The translations under genes were made by a program, and so were the position numbers. Positions 1 through 10,861 of a stretch of 64,000 nucleotides of DNA are shown here, one piece after another (within the stretch, counting starts at the first letter, position 1; each line of letters begins with the position of its first letter). Where the stretch lies: positions 205,370 through 269,369 of the forward strand of contig CABFPE010000249.1 of NCBI GenBank assembly GCA_900660155.1, given 5' to 3'. The stretch comes from Hofstenia miamia. Lineage: Eukaryota > Xenacoelomorpha > Acoela > Hofsteniidae. The notes beneath the pieces were generated by a model that was given only the letters and a program-made list of their open reading frames with translations, was not told the origin of the DNA and did not search any database.

Positions 1-290
1 CTCGTCAAACAGATTGCCAAGTGAACCAGATACTAATGTTTCAACAGACATTGCCAAAAGTGAGAGACGAAATTGTGCAGAAGAAAAATAATGATTTTAT
101 CTGATAATTTGGGTGAATATATAGACTGACTTGTTTAACCAGTCAACACAAGTGATCTCATGTTTGGTATAAATCAAACTCTATGAATAGATACATTTGA
201 CAGTCGAACAATGGATAACAAATTACGCTTTGTCTGTAGAGAGGTTATACACACAGTGGTATAACAGTGGCCATAGATAAACTATATTGA
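1..290. other. Unassigned left edge
   Basis: AT-rich sequence with no open frame, splice-flanked exon or repeat that I can support. Confidence 0.4.
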
Positions 291-618
291 CATTGTCTAT
301 GAAGCATATAACTTTCTACACACAGCCAGCATACTGGAAATTCACATTGTTAAAACAAAGACTCTGAAAGTTTTCAAACTTTTTGGTAAGCTATTTTTAT
401 AATTAAATCTCAGATATTGTTTTTGATTTTTAACAATATTATCTCTAGTTAGTTTTACCGATATTTCTTTTAAAACGTAATTTTATTTTAATAAACTGCT
501 GCGAATTTACAGTCTGATGTAAATTTATCATAGACTTTATAGAAACGTCGTTTGTTTGTTAATTTTTAATTGAATTTGTTTAAACATTTAATTGTCATGT
601 GTTTTATATTGTGAATGT
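291..618. repeat. Direct duplication, copy 1
   Basis: This block begins cattgtctatgaagcat and ends tattgtgaatgt. It is repeated at 620-964 with scattered substitutions and small indels. The two copies meet at a single N (619). The divergence suits two alleles placed end to end by the assembler, although a real tandem duplication is possible. Confidence 0.85.
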
Positions 619-619
619 N

Positions 620-964
620 CATTGTCTATGAAGCATTCAGCTTTCTATGTGTATGAATATACACAGCCAGCATACTGGAATTTCTCATTGTTAAAAAAAG
701 ACTCTGAAAGATTTCATTGGTAAGCTATTTTTATAATTAAATCTCAGATATTGTTTTTGATTCTTAACACTTTTTTTACAATATTATCTCTAGTTAGTTT
801 TACAGATATTTCTTTTAAAAACGCAATTTTATTTTAATAAATTGCTGCGAATTTGCAGTCTGATGTAAATTTATCATAGACTTTATAGAAACGTCGTTTG
901 TTTGTTAATTTTTAATTGAATTTGTTTAAACATTTAATTGTCATGTGTTTTATATTGTGAATGT
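620..964. repeat. Direct duplication, copy 2
   Basis: Second copy of 291-618, starting directly after the N and ending in the same tattgtgaatgt. It carries small insertions relative to copy 1, for example near 641-660 and 768-778. Confidence 0.85.
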
Positions 965-2513
965 CATCTCGTTTGACTTGTATATTAACCATTAATTTAG
1001 ATGCTACCATTTGAAATTCATAATGTGTAAATGCACATTGCGTTTGTTTCGTACAGAATTCCCCCCAACAACAATGATGATAAACTAGCCCGACACCGAT
1101 TACTGCTCCAATGAAGTAAATTCATCACCAAATAAATCCAGTATAAGCTATTTATAATAAAATTGCATAAACAATTAAGCAATCCGCATGTACTTGTTCA
1201 TAGTTCAAATTTGTTTACTCTTTTGCTAATTTGTTAATCTGCTAATGATTATGCAATGTCAGCTAATTTGCTTAAGTGATTTTGTCCTTTTTGATTTGTC
1301 AAACTGTTTTGCCAATAAACATTATATCAAATCTGCGCTAATAGTTTTTATAAAATCAAAAGGATAATAATCAGGTTGTGTACAAAAATATAATTAATTA
1401 ATTTGCTGATAGTTCTTAGTTACTTTCTTTGTTATCTTTTGTGTACCACCTGATTATGCCATATTCAATAATGTAAGTTATTTTGTATTTTAAAAAGTTA
1501 ATATTACAAGTGTAAATGCACATTGCGTTTGTTTCCTACAGAATTCCCCCCAACAACAGTGATGATAAACTAGTCTGATAGACAAATTTAATAGTATGAT
1601 ATATATGATCATTATAAGCAAAGTGTAGAATAAATTACATTTTTGTCTTGTCTTAAACACGTATGTGGGTTTTACCACGTACGTTTATTAAATATTTTTA
1701 TTAATATTTATTTTTATTTGGAAAATATTTTTCGATTCCACTTTTTAAANGTGGGAAAGTAATACATGTAAAGTAATTTAATTTGGAAAAGTAAAAAAAA
1801 AATGTAAACTAAATTAGGCCACATAAATAACACAAAAACTAGTAAAATTACATCCATGACGTCAGTAAAACACCCCCGCCAATATCCACAACGTCTCAGG
1901 TCAAAGGCCACCCCTCTCGACCAATCAGAAAAAAGTGGAACGTCCTTCACTTATTATACTACTCATGCTTTCTAATAACTTCATGTTTGTTGCTTTTAGA
2001 AGAAAGCATGAAAAGAGAAGCTCCGTTATTCCTAAAGAAATCAATGTATCAATTTTATTCAAAATTGCTCATTTTGATAGTCTGGGAATTTTAGGCCGAT
2101 GTGAAATAATTTTACATTCTAATTTATTTATTTCTTTATATTTTAATAAAAAATTCATATTGATTTACAAAAACTAAATTGAAAACACTTTTTGATTGGC
2201 TAAGTATTAGAATTGAAAAAAATATCAAATAGAAACATTTAGGAAACTAAATGCATGGCGAAGTAATGAAATATCTTCATTTATAATTTAATTTTTCATT
2301 TGCAAAAAATTTTGTTGTAATTATGTTTTTGCTCTTTGTAAATTGTAGTTTAGTTGTAGATTTCAGAATGTACATATTTGTATATACGCATGTGTACTTA
2401 ATTGTATAGTGTATCATATGTATCATATTCAAGCAAATATAGGCTAGTTAATGCTAATATTAATAATAATGTCTTAAGATTGAATAAATCATAATTTATT
2501 CATAATTTAATAA
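965..2513. other. Intergenic or intronic stretch left of the EGF exons
   Basis: No convincing gene. A 65-bp segment at 1025-1089 recurs at 1510-1574 (gtgtaaatgcacattgcg shared, a few mismatches). A single N lies at 1750, where I see no clear flanking duplication. If the EGF gene on the minus strand continues beyond 2519, its later exons should lie here or off the window, but no further EGF-type exon was visible. Confidence 0.4.
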
Positions 2514-2518
2514 CCTAC

Positions 2519-2638
2519 CTTCACAAAAATTGTTGATATTTTCAAAACCATCGTCGCAATTGCAATCAAAAGAGCCCATTGTATTCATGCATGATCCAAA
2601 CGTGCCACAATAGCTGTTATCATTGCATTCATTTATAT
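2519..2638 (-). CDS. Calcium-binding EGF exon (fifth EGF module seen)
   Basis: A 120-bp exon, phase 1 at both ends: acceptor ..AATCTAG before 2638 and donor G/GTAGG after 2519. It encodes one complete EGF module starting DINECNDNSYCGTFGSC and ending NINNFCE, with six cysteines. The DINEC start and the N..GSF.C segment match the calcium-binding EGF consensus, which binds Ca2+ and stiffens tandem EGF rods in extracellular proteins. It is the last exon of this gene visible to the left, and no stop codon was found, so the gene is incomplete here. Confidence 0.9.
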
Positions 2639-2817
2639 CTAGATTAATAGGCTTTAGAAATATTTGAAATATTATTGCAAATGATACAACTAAGTTCTAA
2701 ATAAAAATATTTCGTTTTCATAAATATCAAAATAAGGACAAATACTTTAGGAAAACTTCCAAAAATATGTAAAAGTTTTAGGTTTTGCTCTGGTTTATGT
2801 AAAATTTCAGAAAGTAC

Positions 2818-2937
2818 CTTGGCAAATTCTGTCGTTATCTTCGTACCCACTGTCACAATTGCATTCAAATGAGCCCAATATATTCTCACATGTTCCAAAG
2901 CTTCCACATTTGCCCAAATCATTACATTCATTAATAT
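2818..2937 (-). CDS. Calcium-binding EGF exon (fourth EGF module)
   Basis: A 120-bp phase 1-1 exon: acceptor ..TATGTAG and donor CAAG/GTAC. It encodes DINECNDLGKCGSFGTC, then six-cysteine completion ending NDRICQ. The 179-bp intron to the 2519-2638 exon is the shortest in the gene. The two modules are closely similar, which suggests exon duplication. Only this reading frame gives the EGF pattern. Confidence 0.92.
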
Positions 2938-3289
2938 CTACATAACTGAATTAAGAAAAGTATATTCAAGTATATAAAAATAGATTAGAATTTGTCATGT
3001 GGTAAATATATGAATCCTTCATGGGCGATTTGCAATGTGAAGTAAGAACTTTTAAGTATGTAGAATATGTTCAATTACACAAAGTATGATGCAAATGGAA
3101 TTCTTTCGAATCCCTCTTAAATAGGGCATTTTTACATGCTCAACATATGAACATCTGCTAAGCCTATTTGAATCAATATCGAACATGATGTTAAAAATTG
3201 ATATCTCCAAAATATGATAAATCTGAAAATTAACGAAAAATATTTAGTAATAAACCACATTAATGAAAGAAAAACTACAAGAAAGAATA

Positions 3290-3783
3290 ACTTGGACACT
3301 ACCTCACACTACATCCAATTCTTCAAAATTCCTAAAAATCAAGGATTCTATGCAAACTCCTTTAGTTTCCTCATGCATATACATTTATAAATGTGATTAA
3401 TGTGAAAGGTTATACATTGGTGAAACAAAAAGGCATTTGAATACACAAATTCAGAACCCATGCGAGGACATATTCAATCTGAAATCTAGTGTCACAAGCA
3501 TGCACCTACAAAAAACACTACTATTTTAATGACTCCAAGTATACGCAAATGGCACAAGCTATATTGAAAAAAAGAAACTAAGGAGAATCTGTTAAATATG
3601 CAAATTAGTAAAATCTAAAAATATGATATGTTGTACGAATTTCAATAATACTCTGTATTTGGATTTTGTAACCACTATTATTTTGTTCCGACGATGAGTG
3701 CAGAACATAAAACATATCTAAATAAAACCATTTTTTGATACTTATAGTTCATAGGTTAGTTAAGCTTTGTACACATAATATAT

Positions 3784-3790
<7 letters not shown>
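3290..3790 (+). mobile_element. Penelope-like element 3' fragment
   Basis: Eroded retroelement remnant in an intron of the EGF gene, on the opposite strand. Around 3380-3610 the translation gives pieces of a GIY-YIG endonuclease region (a C..C pair, then a frame reading tyIGETKRHL) followed by the HAP..AQAI-type tail. The 3' part matches the better copy at 42532-42840, including the sequence aaagaaactaaggagaatct and a degraded hammerhead-like segment at about 3680-3720 (cgacgatgagtg). Its tail ends ctttgtacaca and runs into a (TA)n tract, as at 42840. Confidence 0.65.

Positions 3791-3824
<34 letters not shown>
3791..3824. repeat. (TA)n microsatellite
   Basis: About 17 TA units directly downstream of the Penelope-like tail. 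Confidence 0.95.
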
Positions 3825-3825
<1 letters not shown>

Positions 3826-3848
3826 CATTAATAATATTTAGATTTTAC

Positions 3849-3968
3849 CTTCGCAAAAACTATTTTTATCCTCATAGCCTACATGACATGCGCAAGAAAA
3901 GGATCCAGCAGTATTATGGCAATCCCCTCCAGCACCACATGGCAAACCAGAAGCACACTCATTGATAT
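3849..3968 (-). CDS. Calcium-binding EGF exon (third EGF module)
   Basis: A 120-bp phase 1-1 exon: acceptor ..ATATTTAG and donor GAAG/GTAAAA. Encodes DINECASGLPCGAGGDCHNT, then AGSFSCAC and a closing NSFCE. The six cysteines and the D-I-N-E start match a calcium-binding EGF domain. It is more diverged from its neighbours than they are from each other. Confidence 0.92.
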
Positions 3969-3969
3969 C

Positions 3970-5376
3970 TAAATATTCAATTAAAATTAGTTTTCTATTA
4001 TTAGTGTTTTTAGTGGAAATTCTCAGACATTTTTATTGCAATGAGTAATGAGTAAACGAGGAGTATATACATACTTACTATTTGAATTTTTAAGAATAAT
4101 ACATTTATAGAAAGTACGAGCACATTTTCCAGTGGGATATTTTTATATGCAAATGAGATTTGCAATAATTTCTGAAAAAGTTGCTTCCAAGCCTTCTAAG
4201 AACTTTGGAAACAGTGAACATTTGCCATAAAGTTTTTCGAGTGCTTGAAGACTTGAAATCTTTTAATATCTTGAAAGGAAATTTTTAATTTCTTTCAATA
4301 GTAAGGCTTAGATTAGAGCACAAAACAAAATTTATCGCAACCTTTTAAATTTGAATGAAACAAGGCTCTTCTATTTTGTGGTGACATTTTTTTGGGATAA
4401 CTATATTAATTTGAAAACCTTCATAGATTTCAAATTCGTAGTTAGTTCAATTTTACTCAACCAAGAGACAGTTGCTTTATTTCAGCTGGTCTTTTGACAA
4501 AAGCTTCAGCCATAAAAAAACAAGAGCGTAGCTTGTGGTGATTCCTTAAAAACACAAAATTATAATTTTTAAAAATCAAATTGGAAAAAAATAATATAAA
4601 TTTATTAGTTTTTTCTGTTCTGGCATTTGAAGTAAAGTCGTTTAAATGCCTATTTGAGAATAACATGTTTTAGTCAAGGAACAATGCCGATCTATGATTG
4701 GAGCAAAAGATATCTTTCTGAGCTCTTATTGGCTATAAGAAATGACGTCAAACTGCCTTGGTTTTTTTTCTCAAGATTTTTATTGCAAGGATTATCAGTA
4801 AGGCCCGAAACGCACAATAATTTTTTCTGGGTGGGATCCCCGAGATAATTGGTTGTGATTAAAATATTCACCATTTGTTCACTATTAAATTTTATGCACA
4901 GGTAAATAATCATCGTTTGCTTGCAAATTATTTTTGCTCACAACCAATTATCTCTGGAATTCCATGCGGAACTAATCATCATGTATTTTGGGCCTAATGA
5001 ACCAGTAACCAAAAACTATCATCTTTTGATTGATGCTCGACATCTTTTTCTATGATAATGGCAAAGGAAACGAAAGAATGGCAAAGGATTCTCAGTTGTA
5101 ATTCTTTAATGTAATTCTTTTAACTCCCTGCTTAGGACTAAGTTCAATTATTATTTACACTTTTTCAATGGTTTTGCTTCATCTTAAAATTTTCAAAATT
5201 TTTAGTATAAATCTTTTGCTATCAGACTAGGTCGAAAAAATATTCTCTAGTCTTATTTCTCTTGAAGAAGTTATATTAAGCTTAATGATGACCGACCAAC
5301 AGACAGAAAAGTGAGTAATAGGATTTGATGTCTTACGTTAAAAACAAATTTAACAAAATATCGACGAAAAATCTCA
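3970..5376. other. Intron of the EGF gene, no gene seen
   Basis: AT-rich. Short open frames at 4457-4913 overlap each other on both strands and show no domain or splice context. I see no repeat I can name. Confidence 0.4.
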
Positions 5377-6050
5377 TTAACAACTAGGAAGCAACATGCT
5401 ATAAAAGTCTGTTTTGGTGTTGACTTTTGGTAAAGTGAGACGAGAAGCTAATCTAGACCGAATGTATCCATCCCTCCTTTCAAATCCAGCAACTTTAGAA
5501 CAAGAATCAGACATTTCGCGCATTATTTGCACCACGGAATTTTTATCAGAGGGAAATTGCGGAATTTCCAACTTTTTGAACTTTATGTTATTGATTTTGA
5601 CGATGGACAAATTTGACATTAAAATTGATTCAGTGATTGGTACAGTATTCCATTCAATGATATTAATGTATAGCTTGGCATTAAAATTTAGAAAAGATGG
5701 CTTAAACCTGCAGACAGCAATATTACCCGTCTGAACCATTTCTAAGCTGTAAAATTTTTATGACTGCTTCATGTCTTATTTCATTGTCATCATCACTACA
5801 CATAATGATGAAAAGACTTTCACTGTTTGCATAACATGATTTCACATATGGCTTTAAAATTTTTTATTTGAGCTGGAAGATGTTTGAGTAAGTTTATCTG
5901 AGTAAATAGATGTTTTGGCACATCGGAAATATGCGGACGACACTTATACTCAAACCACATTACGGAATAGTTTGTAATTATGAAAATGACAATATCATAA
6001 AGTCTCTTTGCCAGATTTTTTTAAAGTTGTGGTGTGACATGTAAACGGGT
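5377..6050 (-). pseudogene. Eroded ORF of an uncharacterised invertebrate protein family
   Basis: The frame at 5377-5739 reads ..FLNFNAKLYINIIEWNTVPI.. and later FPSDKNSVVQIMREMSDSC.. RRDGYIRSRLASRLTLP. Further right on the same strand, in changing frames, come PHISDVPKHLFTQINLLKHL and NEIRHEAVIKILQLRN. The order and spacing recall, from memory, a widespread uncharacterised family in arthropods, cnidarians and tunicates whose C-terminus reads like PcHTQAVER..VtEas..v.G...RDGfIr.rl.SR..mp. The frame changes show decay. It lies inside an EGF-gene intron, so it is probably a copied or inserted sequence. Function unknown. Confidence 0.45.
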
Positions 6051-6767
6051 GAAACTATTGGCAAGAGTTACCCAGTGAGCATGGTATATTGGTCATGGAG
6101 TGATATGCCACAACTCTTCTTTTATTTCTCTTGAATAAACTGATTGGGTTGCAAGATGAAGGTAATATTGATCACGAGAAAGGTAAAAATATTTACCACA
6201 AAAAATCTTACCCTACAATATGAATAAAGTAACTCTACAACGAAGCAAAAGACGTGATTGGAAACTCCCCGAAATATACAAAATTTTTTACTCACCATTT
6301 TCAATAGAATATATTGTAATACATTTTAAAGCAAAGGTAATCCAGATCCTGGAAGTTGCCAATCATGCTCCAGATCTAGCGGAACGATTTTTATAACTGT
6401 TTTCAAATGATCCTTAAGTGAATTTTATCGCCACTAAAAACGCTCTTAGTAAATCAGCTTCGACAGACGTCATGTAGCAAGAAAATAATAATTTTTCCTT
6501 TTAAGCTAAAGTTAACTAAAATAATTTATATTTTTTTGACCGACAAAATTTTAGTTTTGCGTTTCAAAGGAAACATCACAAGCTAATAAGCAGTTATTTC
6601 TAAGATTTACAAATTGATTTTGAAAATATTTAATGCTATTATTTAATCCATCTACTGCACCCAAAAAAAATAAAAATGTCAATTTCAAAAGAATTTTAGA
6701 AAAACCACAATTTTGAAGGTGCATGTTATTAATTTTTAGAGCCTAGAACATGGAAAACAAGTGTTAC
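6051..6767. other. Intron of the EGF gene
   Basis: The first part may be the degraded upstream end of the remnant at 5377-6050. The remainder shows no recognisable feature. Confidence 0.35.
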
Positions 6768-6887
6768 CTTTACAAATTCTATCCACATCTTCATATCCAT
6801 TATCACAATTACATTTGAAAGAGCCCAATGTATTCACACAGGTCCCAAATGGACCACATTTACTGGTATTTTCACATTCATTTATAT
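6768..6887 (-). CDS. Calcium-binding EGF exon (second EGF module)
   Basis: A 120-bp phase 1-1 exon: acceptor ..AATATTTAG and donor AAAG/GTAACA. Encodes [17 protein letters not shown], then [16 protein letters not shown] and DRICK. It is very similar to the module at 2818-2937. All four 120-bp exons share length, phase and domain boundary, so they can be added or lost without a frame shift. Confidence 0.92.
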
Positions 6888-8004
6888 CTAAATATTTTCT
6901 GATCTATATACTAAATCAACAGCAGAGGTTATTGAAATATGCAAAAAATTTTAATAAAACAAATATAAAAACATTTGAAAATTAGGTGATTTTAATCACG
7001 AATAAATATTCTAAAAGCTATTGAAATTAGTGTGTGGAAAGAACACTGCATGAAGTTTGAACATGTATTATATAAAGAGGTATCAGTATTTGAGTAAACC
7101 CCAAAATATTTTGGAAATATGTGGTACAACCTCCTATGCGAATAGAATCAATGAAATTTACCAAAAAGAGCGAGAAGAGCACACTTAGAAATTATCATGA
7201 TGGCATCAAAACAAGAAAGCATAACAAGATTATTGCGTAATAGCTCTAATAACTTGATTGCTTAAAATTATGCACAACTTGGGCAAAGACCAATAGGAAA
7301 GTTTCCATAATAAAATGTACATTCTTCTTAGTTATTTAAGAAAAGATTCTTAAATTTTCAAACTTACATCTAATATTGTTATTTTGGACTTAAAATGAGA
7401 TGCTTTGGAAAATTTAGTGCTATTTACTTGGCAGTAACTATTCTATAAATTGTCTTAATAATTGATTACAGTGAAATCCTAAGTTCAATATTCTAACAAT
7501 TGACTATTGACACACATTCAATAAAATGAAAATGTCACTTAATTGACTTACGTCTGTTGTTGGCAACTGCAAATTCATAAAGCTTAAACTTAATGTAAAC
7601 AAAAAGATCTTTCCCGTCAAATTTACTTGAGAACGGCCCGTTGGTTTAAGAAGAGCAACCTGGTTTTACTAATGACCCAAATGGACAAGTTATTTTATAA
7701 TGTGAAGAAATTAAAGATACTGTTTGCTTTGATAATTGAAGAAATTTGCACATTTTTTTCTGTGGAACTTTTTTCTGGAATTTTGAAACAATATTTTTTT
7801 GCATTTCGAAAGAACTAGTTTTACTACACATTTTGAAGTAAATAAATGATATAAGTGCTCAACAATTGTCAGAAATGTTAAGCCAAGACCTAAATGCTAA
7901 CAGGTACATTCTGAAATTTAGCATTCAAGCTTTCAAAGTCCCAGTATCAACAAAGAGAACAACGTTAATGTGAAAAGCATTAGTTCGAACTATTATGCAC
8001 AATG

Positions 8005-8005
<1 letters not shown>
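6888..8005. other. Intron of the EGF gene
   Basis: No gene supported. The overlapping opposite-strand open frames at 7627-7831 carry no domain or splice signal that I recognise. Confidence 0.4.

Positions 8006-8043
<38 letters not shown>
8006..8043. repeat. (TA)n microsatellite
   Basis: About 19 TA units in an EGF-gene intron, directly before the dispersed repeat at 8042-8165. Confidence 0.95.
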
Positions 8044-8046
<3 letters not shown>

Positions 8047-8165
8047 GAAAATGTGGAACTGCTTCAAGCTAGCTCATCTGCAAATAAGCCTAATTATTTC
8101 AGTAAAAGCAATTCTTTTTGTCACAATAATTAAGGAGTTTTTGGAAAATAAACTGTTTCATTTGC
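8042..8165 (+). repeat. Unclassified dispersed repeat family R1, copy 1
   Basis: About 120 bp containing gcttcaagctagctcatc, aaataagcctaatt and caataattaaggagtttt. The same ordered blocks occur in reverse complement at 60735-60865. No coding potential or terminal repeat visible. Probably part of a non-autonomous transposon. Confidence 0.75.
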
Positions 8166-8784
8166 ATTGATTTCTGATACACACTTTAAAATTTAGCATT
8201 TGAAACTTTGACATTGTTGTTTGTTTAGTATTTAGAAAACAAAGGAAAGATTAATAATCAGATGCTTTGAGAAAAAGGGAGGGAGATCCTTGCAGTTGGA
8301 TATAATATCATCATGTTTGCTGTAGACATTTCATGGATTGGCATAACATGGAGATTTGATGTCATTATGCAAGTTTGATTTGCATGGAAATATTATTGAT
8401 ATATTATCTAAATGTCTTGTCAATGAAAGAACGTGGACCTCCCCCATCAGCCGAATATTTTGAAATATGATGCCTAATGGGACAGAAGGCATGAATTGAC
8501 ACTTTCATAATTTTACAAATGCTAAAGTTATTTGCATGGAAAAACTAAAATTGAAATTTCAAATGAAAGAACGATTGAGAAACTCAGTAAATTTTAGGAA
8601 ATCTGCATATTATTTTCTATACAGGTTATAATTATAAAATGCGAATTTTTAATCTTTGTATAATTTTTAAATAAATTTTTGAAATTTTGTAAAATGTGGT
8701 TTCGAATATTCAATCTTAAACTTTGAAATATCTAATACATATATGAATTCACAAAAAACCATCATTCATTGGAAACTGAATTAC

Positions 8785-8916
8785 CCATGCATTTTCCAAC
8801 GTAGAGTTCAATAAAGCCAGGTCCACATATACAAACATATCCTTCACCAGACGTATTGAACATGCAATTGTAGTTTTTTTCACATATGGACATATCAACT
8901 GAACAGTCAACCCTTA
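8785..8916 (-). CDS. EGF-like exon (first EGF module)
   Basis: A 132-bp phase 1-1 exon: acceptor ..CTTTTTAG and donor ATGG/GTAATT. Encodes RVDCSVDMSICEKNYNC, then SGEGYVCICGPGFIELYVGKC. The six cysteines give an EGF fold, but the D-I-N-E calcium ligand set of the later modules is replaced by R-V-D. The phase fits the preceding PAN exon, whose last G joins TA to give Val, and fits the next cbEGF exon. Confidence 0.88.
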
Positions 8917-9308
8917 CTAAAAAGTAAACATTAATTGTGTAAATAATGCACACAGGAATAAAATATATATTAATTTGCAAAAATCTAATGCCGTCAAATT
9001 TGTCTTTTTTTAAAATGCTTTATTATGACCATGTAGATAAAACATTTAATCAAAATATTATCGAGGAAGTAATTAAATACTTTTTAGCAATATTTTAATC
9101 CAACACCTCCCTTGTTACTTCCAATTAAAATTTTTTCTTTGACCATTCATATTAAAATTTGCTATTAAAAGTTTTATATTTATTATATGAACCGTTTTTT
9201 TTAATTTTGTTTCATATATAGTTAATGCTGTTGCAATGTATTCACTATCGCGATGTAAAGAGCCCAATGAATTTAAATATTACAGGGCATGAATATTTAA
9301 ATTACTAC

Positions 9309-9600
9309 CTGTTCTCTGTAATGCACAGAAGCTAGATTCCGGGAGATTTTGGATAGAACCATGCAGGTCAATTTTTAACTGTCTGCATGTTTTTGTTGCT
9401 TCGTCCCAAATGGTCATCTCACAATCGGACGAAGCATCGCATTCGTGTAAGCAGTAATAAAGGTTTTTTGATTTTACAACCACATTCTTGGAAGTTGCAG
9501 ACGATTTTAATTTACAAAAGTGCTTGTTGAGGGTGTAGGAGGAAGCATCATCTTCATTTAAGATAATTATAAAAATAACTAAACTTAAAATATTGTTCAT
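9309..9600 (-). CDS. First coding exon of a secreted PAN/EGF protein: signal peptide plus PAN/apple-like domain
   Basis: Start ATG at 9600-9598. The frame is open a little further but only through a TTG. Residues 1 to about 21 (MNNILSLVIFIIILNEDDAS) form a signal peptide, so the product enters the secretory route. The rest, HFCKLKSS.. YYCLHECDASSDCEMTIWD.. KTCRQL.. SSFCALQRT, has the cysteine spacing and the C...C..W pattern of a PAN/apple domain, a protein or carbohydrate binding module. Donor ACAG/GTAGTA, phase 1, joins the EGF exon at 8785-8916. Joined order: signal, PAN, EGF, four cbEGF modules, then off or beyond view. The whole suggests an extracellular adhesion or matrix protein. The PAN call is by pattern only. 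Confidence 0.8.
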
Positions 9601-9618
9601 ATATTTGAACCTAAGCAA

Positions 9619-10460
9619 TTAACTAAACGCTAGATATTTATATGAAATCTCACCCTTGAATTTAATTGGTTTAAATCCCAGTCAATATTTCAATTCGATG
9701 TCTTTGTAGATAATTTAATCAGTGTTTATTGTTTAAGTGACATTCAAAGAAAGGATAACTCCTTTAATTCACTTGTTAGCAAGATGGTCATAGCAATAAA
9801 ATCCTAAAACAGTTTATATAAAATACTTTTAACAATTAGTGTGCACGTTAATTATTAATCATACCTTCAAAATGATGTGAATCAGTCATTTCGTTTGAAT
9901 AATCTAAACTAAGAAGATATTGACAGTTCAAAACTCATTAATTAAATAAACGTACCTATTTATTTTTGGTGAAATCTAATCAATATTTTTAACAATTAAT
10001 GTAGAGGTCTATAGATAATTGGAAAAATGAAATCTGTTACTCCACTCCTTTCCTTTGAATACATCTAAAAAAGGCCTTCTATAAACACGGCCCGAAACCT
10101 TGCAGCAGAGCATTAAAAGTTAATAGCCATTTCAAAATTAATATAAATTTGACATATTTTATAAAAACCAACTTGAGAATGTGCTAAAAATTACTAAATG
10201 CATATATATATATATATAACTAATTGCCAAAAACTCTATGAAGTGAGCTACACTATCAACTAATTGCACTGAAGGAATTCTTAAGCCACCTCTATTGAAA
10301 CCCTGCAAATATTTGAAAAAATACACTATCATCTGTATTAGAGCGTGAGTTCAAATCTTCATGGCAATGTAAACAACTTGATAGTGAAGGATTTTGCAAA
10401 CGTTTGTTAGAAATGTCCCCAGCAACGTTGGTCTAAGAAGGAGGGTTTTTCAAAACATGT
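9619..10460. other. Upstream flank of the PAN/EGF gene
   Basis: AT-rich, with a short (TA)n at 10201-10218. The promoter of the minus-strand PAN/EGF gene should lie here, but I cannot point to a defined element. Confidence 0.35.
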
Positions 10461-10800
10461 TTAAACATCATGTTGCTTCAGAATAGATTTTAGCTTAATT
10501 GTTCTTTCGGAACGCTCAATTTCCTGAAGTCCTACTAAAAATCTGCCACCGCTCATTTGACGATAAAGTACAAAATGATGCTCAAAACTATCCTGATGAA
10601 ATCTGGCAGTTAATATATATTTTAATGAAGAACTATCCAATAGAATTTCGCTAAGATCAGCAAATGTATTTGTGGTAGTGATATCAGCATGAAAAGTTTG
10701 AGATATTAGACTTGGTAAACGTGACAATCTCCACTTCTCAATCCATTTACTAAATTCACGTATAAATGCTATTTTACCATCTCCTTCAGAAATCCTTCTA
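10461..10800 (-). pseudogene. C-terminal fragment of a P/THAP-type DNA transposase (tentative)
   Basis: An open frame reading AFIREFSKWIEKW.. SQTFHADITTTNTFADL.. LKYILTARFHQDSFEHHF, then LYRQMSGGRFLVGLQEIERS. The order (W..W stretch, then Lt.R..QD.lEh.F...R...G) resembles the C-terminal part of P-element/THAP9-like transposases and related DNA transposons. The frame breaks off into a (TA)n tract at 10799, so the N-terminal catalytic part is absent. The family call is from memory of the motif. Confidence 0.45.
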
Positions 10801-10824
10801 TATATATATATATATATATATATA
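10799..10824. repeat. (TA)n microsatellite
   Basis: About 13 TA units at the truncated end of the transposase fragment, followed by ccccctcaaaaaaaattggg and tgcgtccctgg, which looks like one terminus of a small hAT-type MITE. Confidence 0.9.
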
Positions 10825-10861
10825 GAATAGATCCCCCTCAAAAAAAATTGGGTGCGTCCCT

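Noticed and set aside
1935-2177. 80-residue ORF
   Set aside because: AT-rich low-complexity frame without domain, splice context or a second copy.
3735-3965. Open frame with a Y-I-Y-I run
   Set aside because: It is translated (TA)n plus the antisense of a real EGF exon.
5414-5734. 106-residue plus-strand ORF
   Set aside because: Antisense shadow of the minus-strand remnant at 5377-5739, which carries the recognisable motifs.
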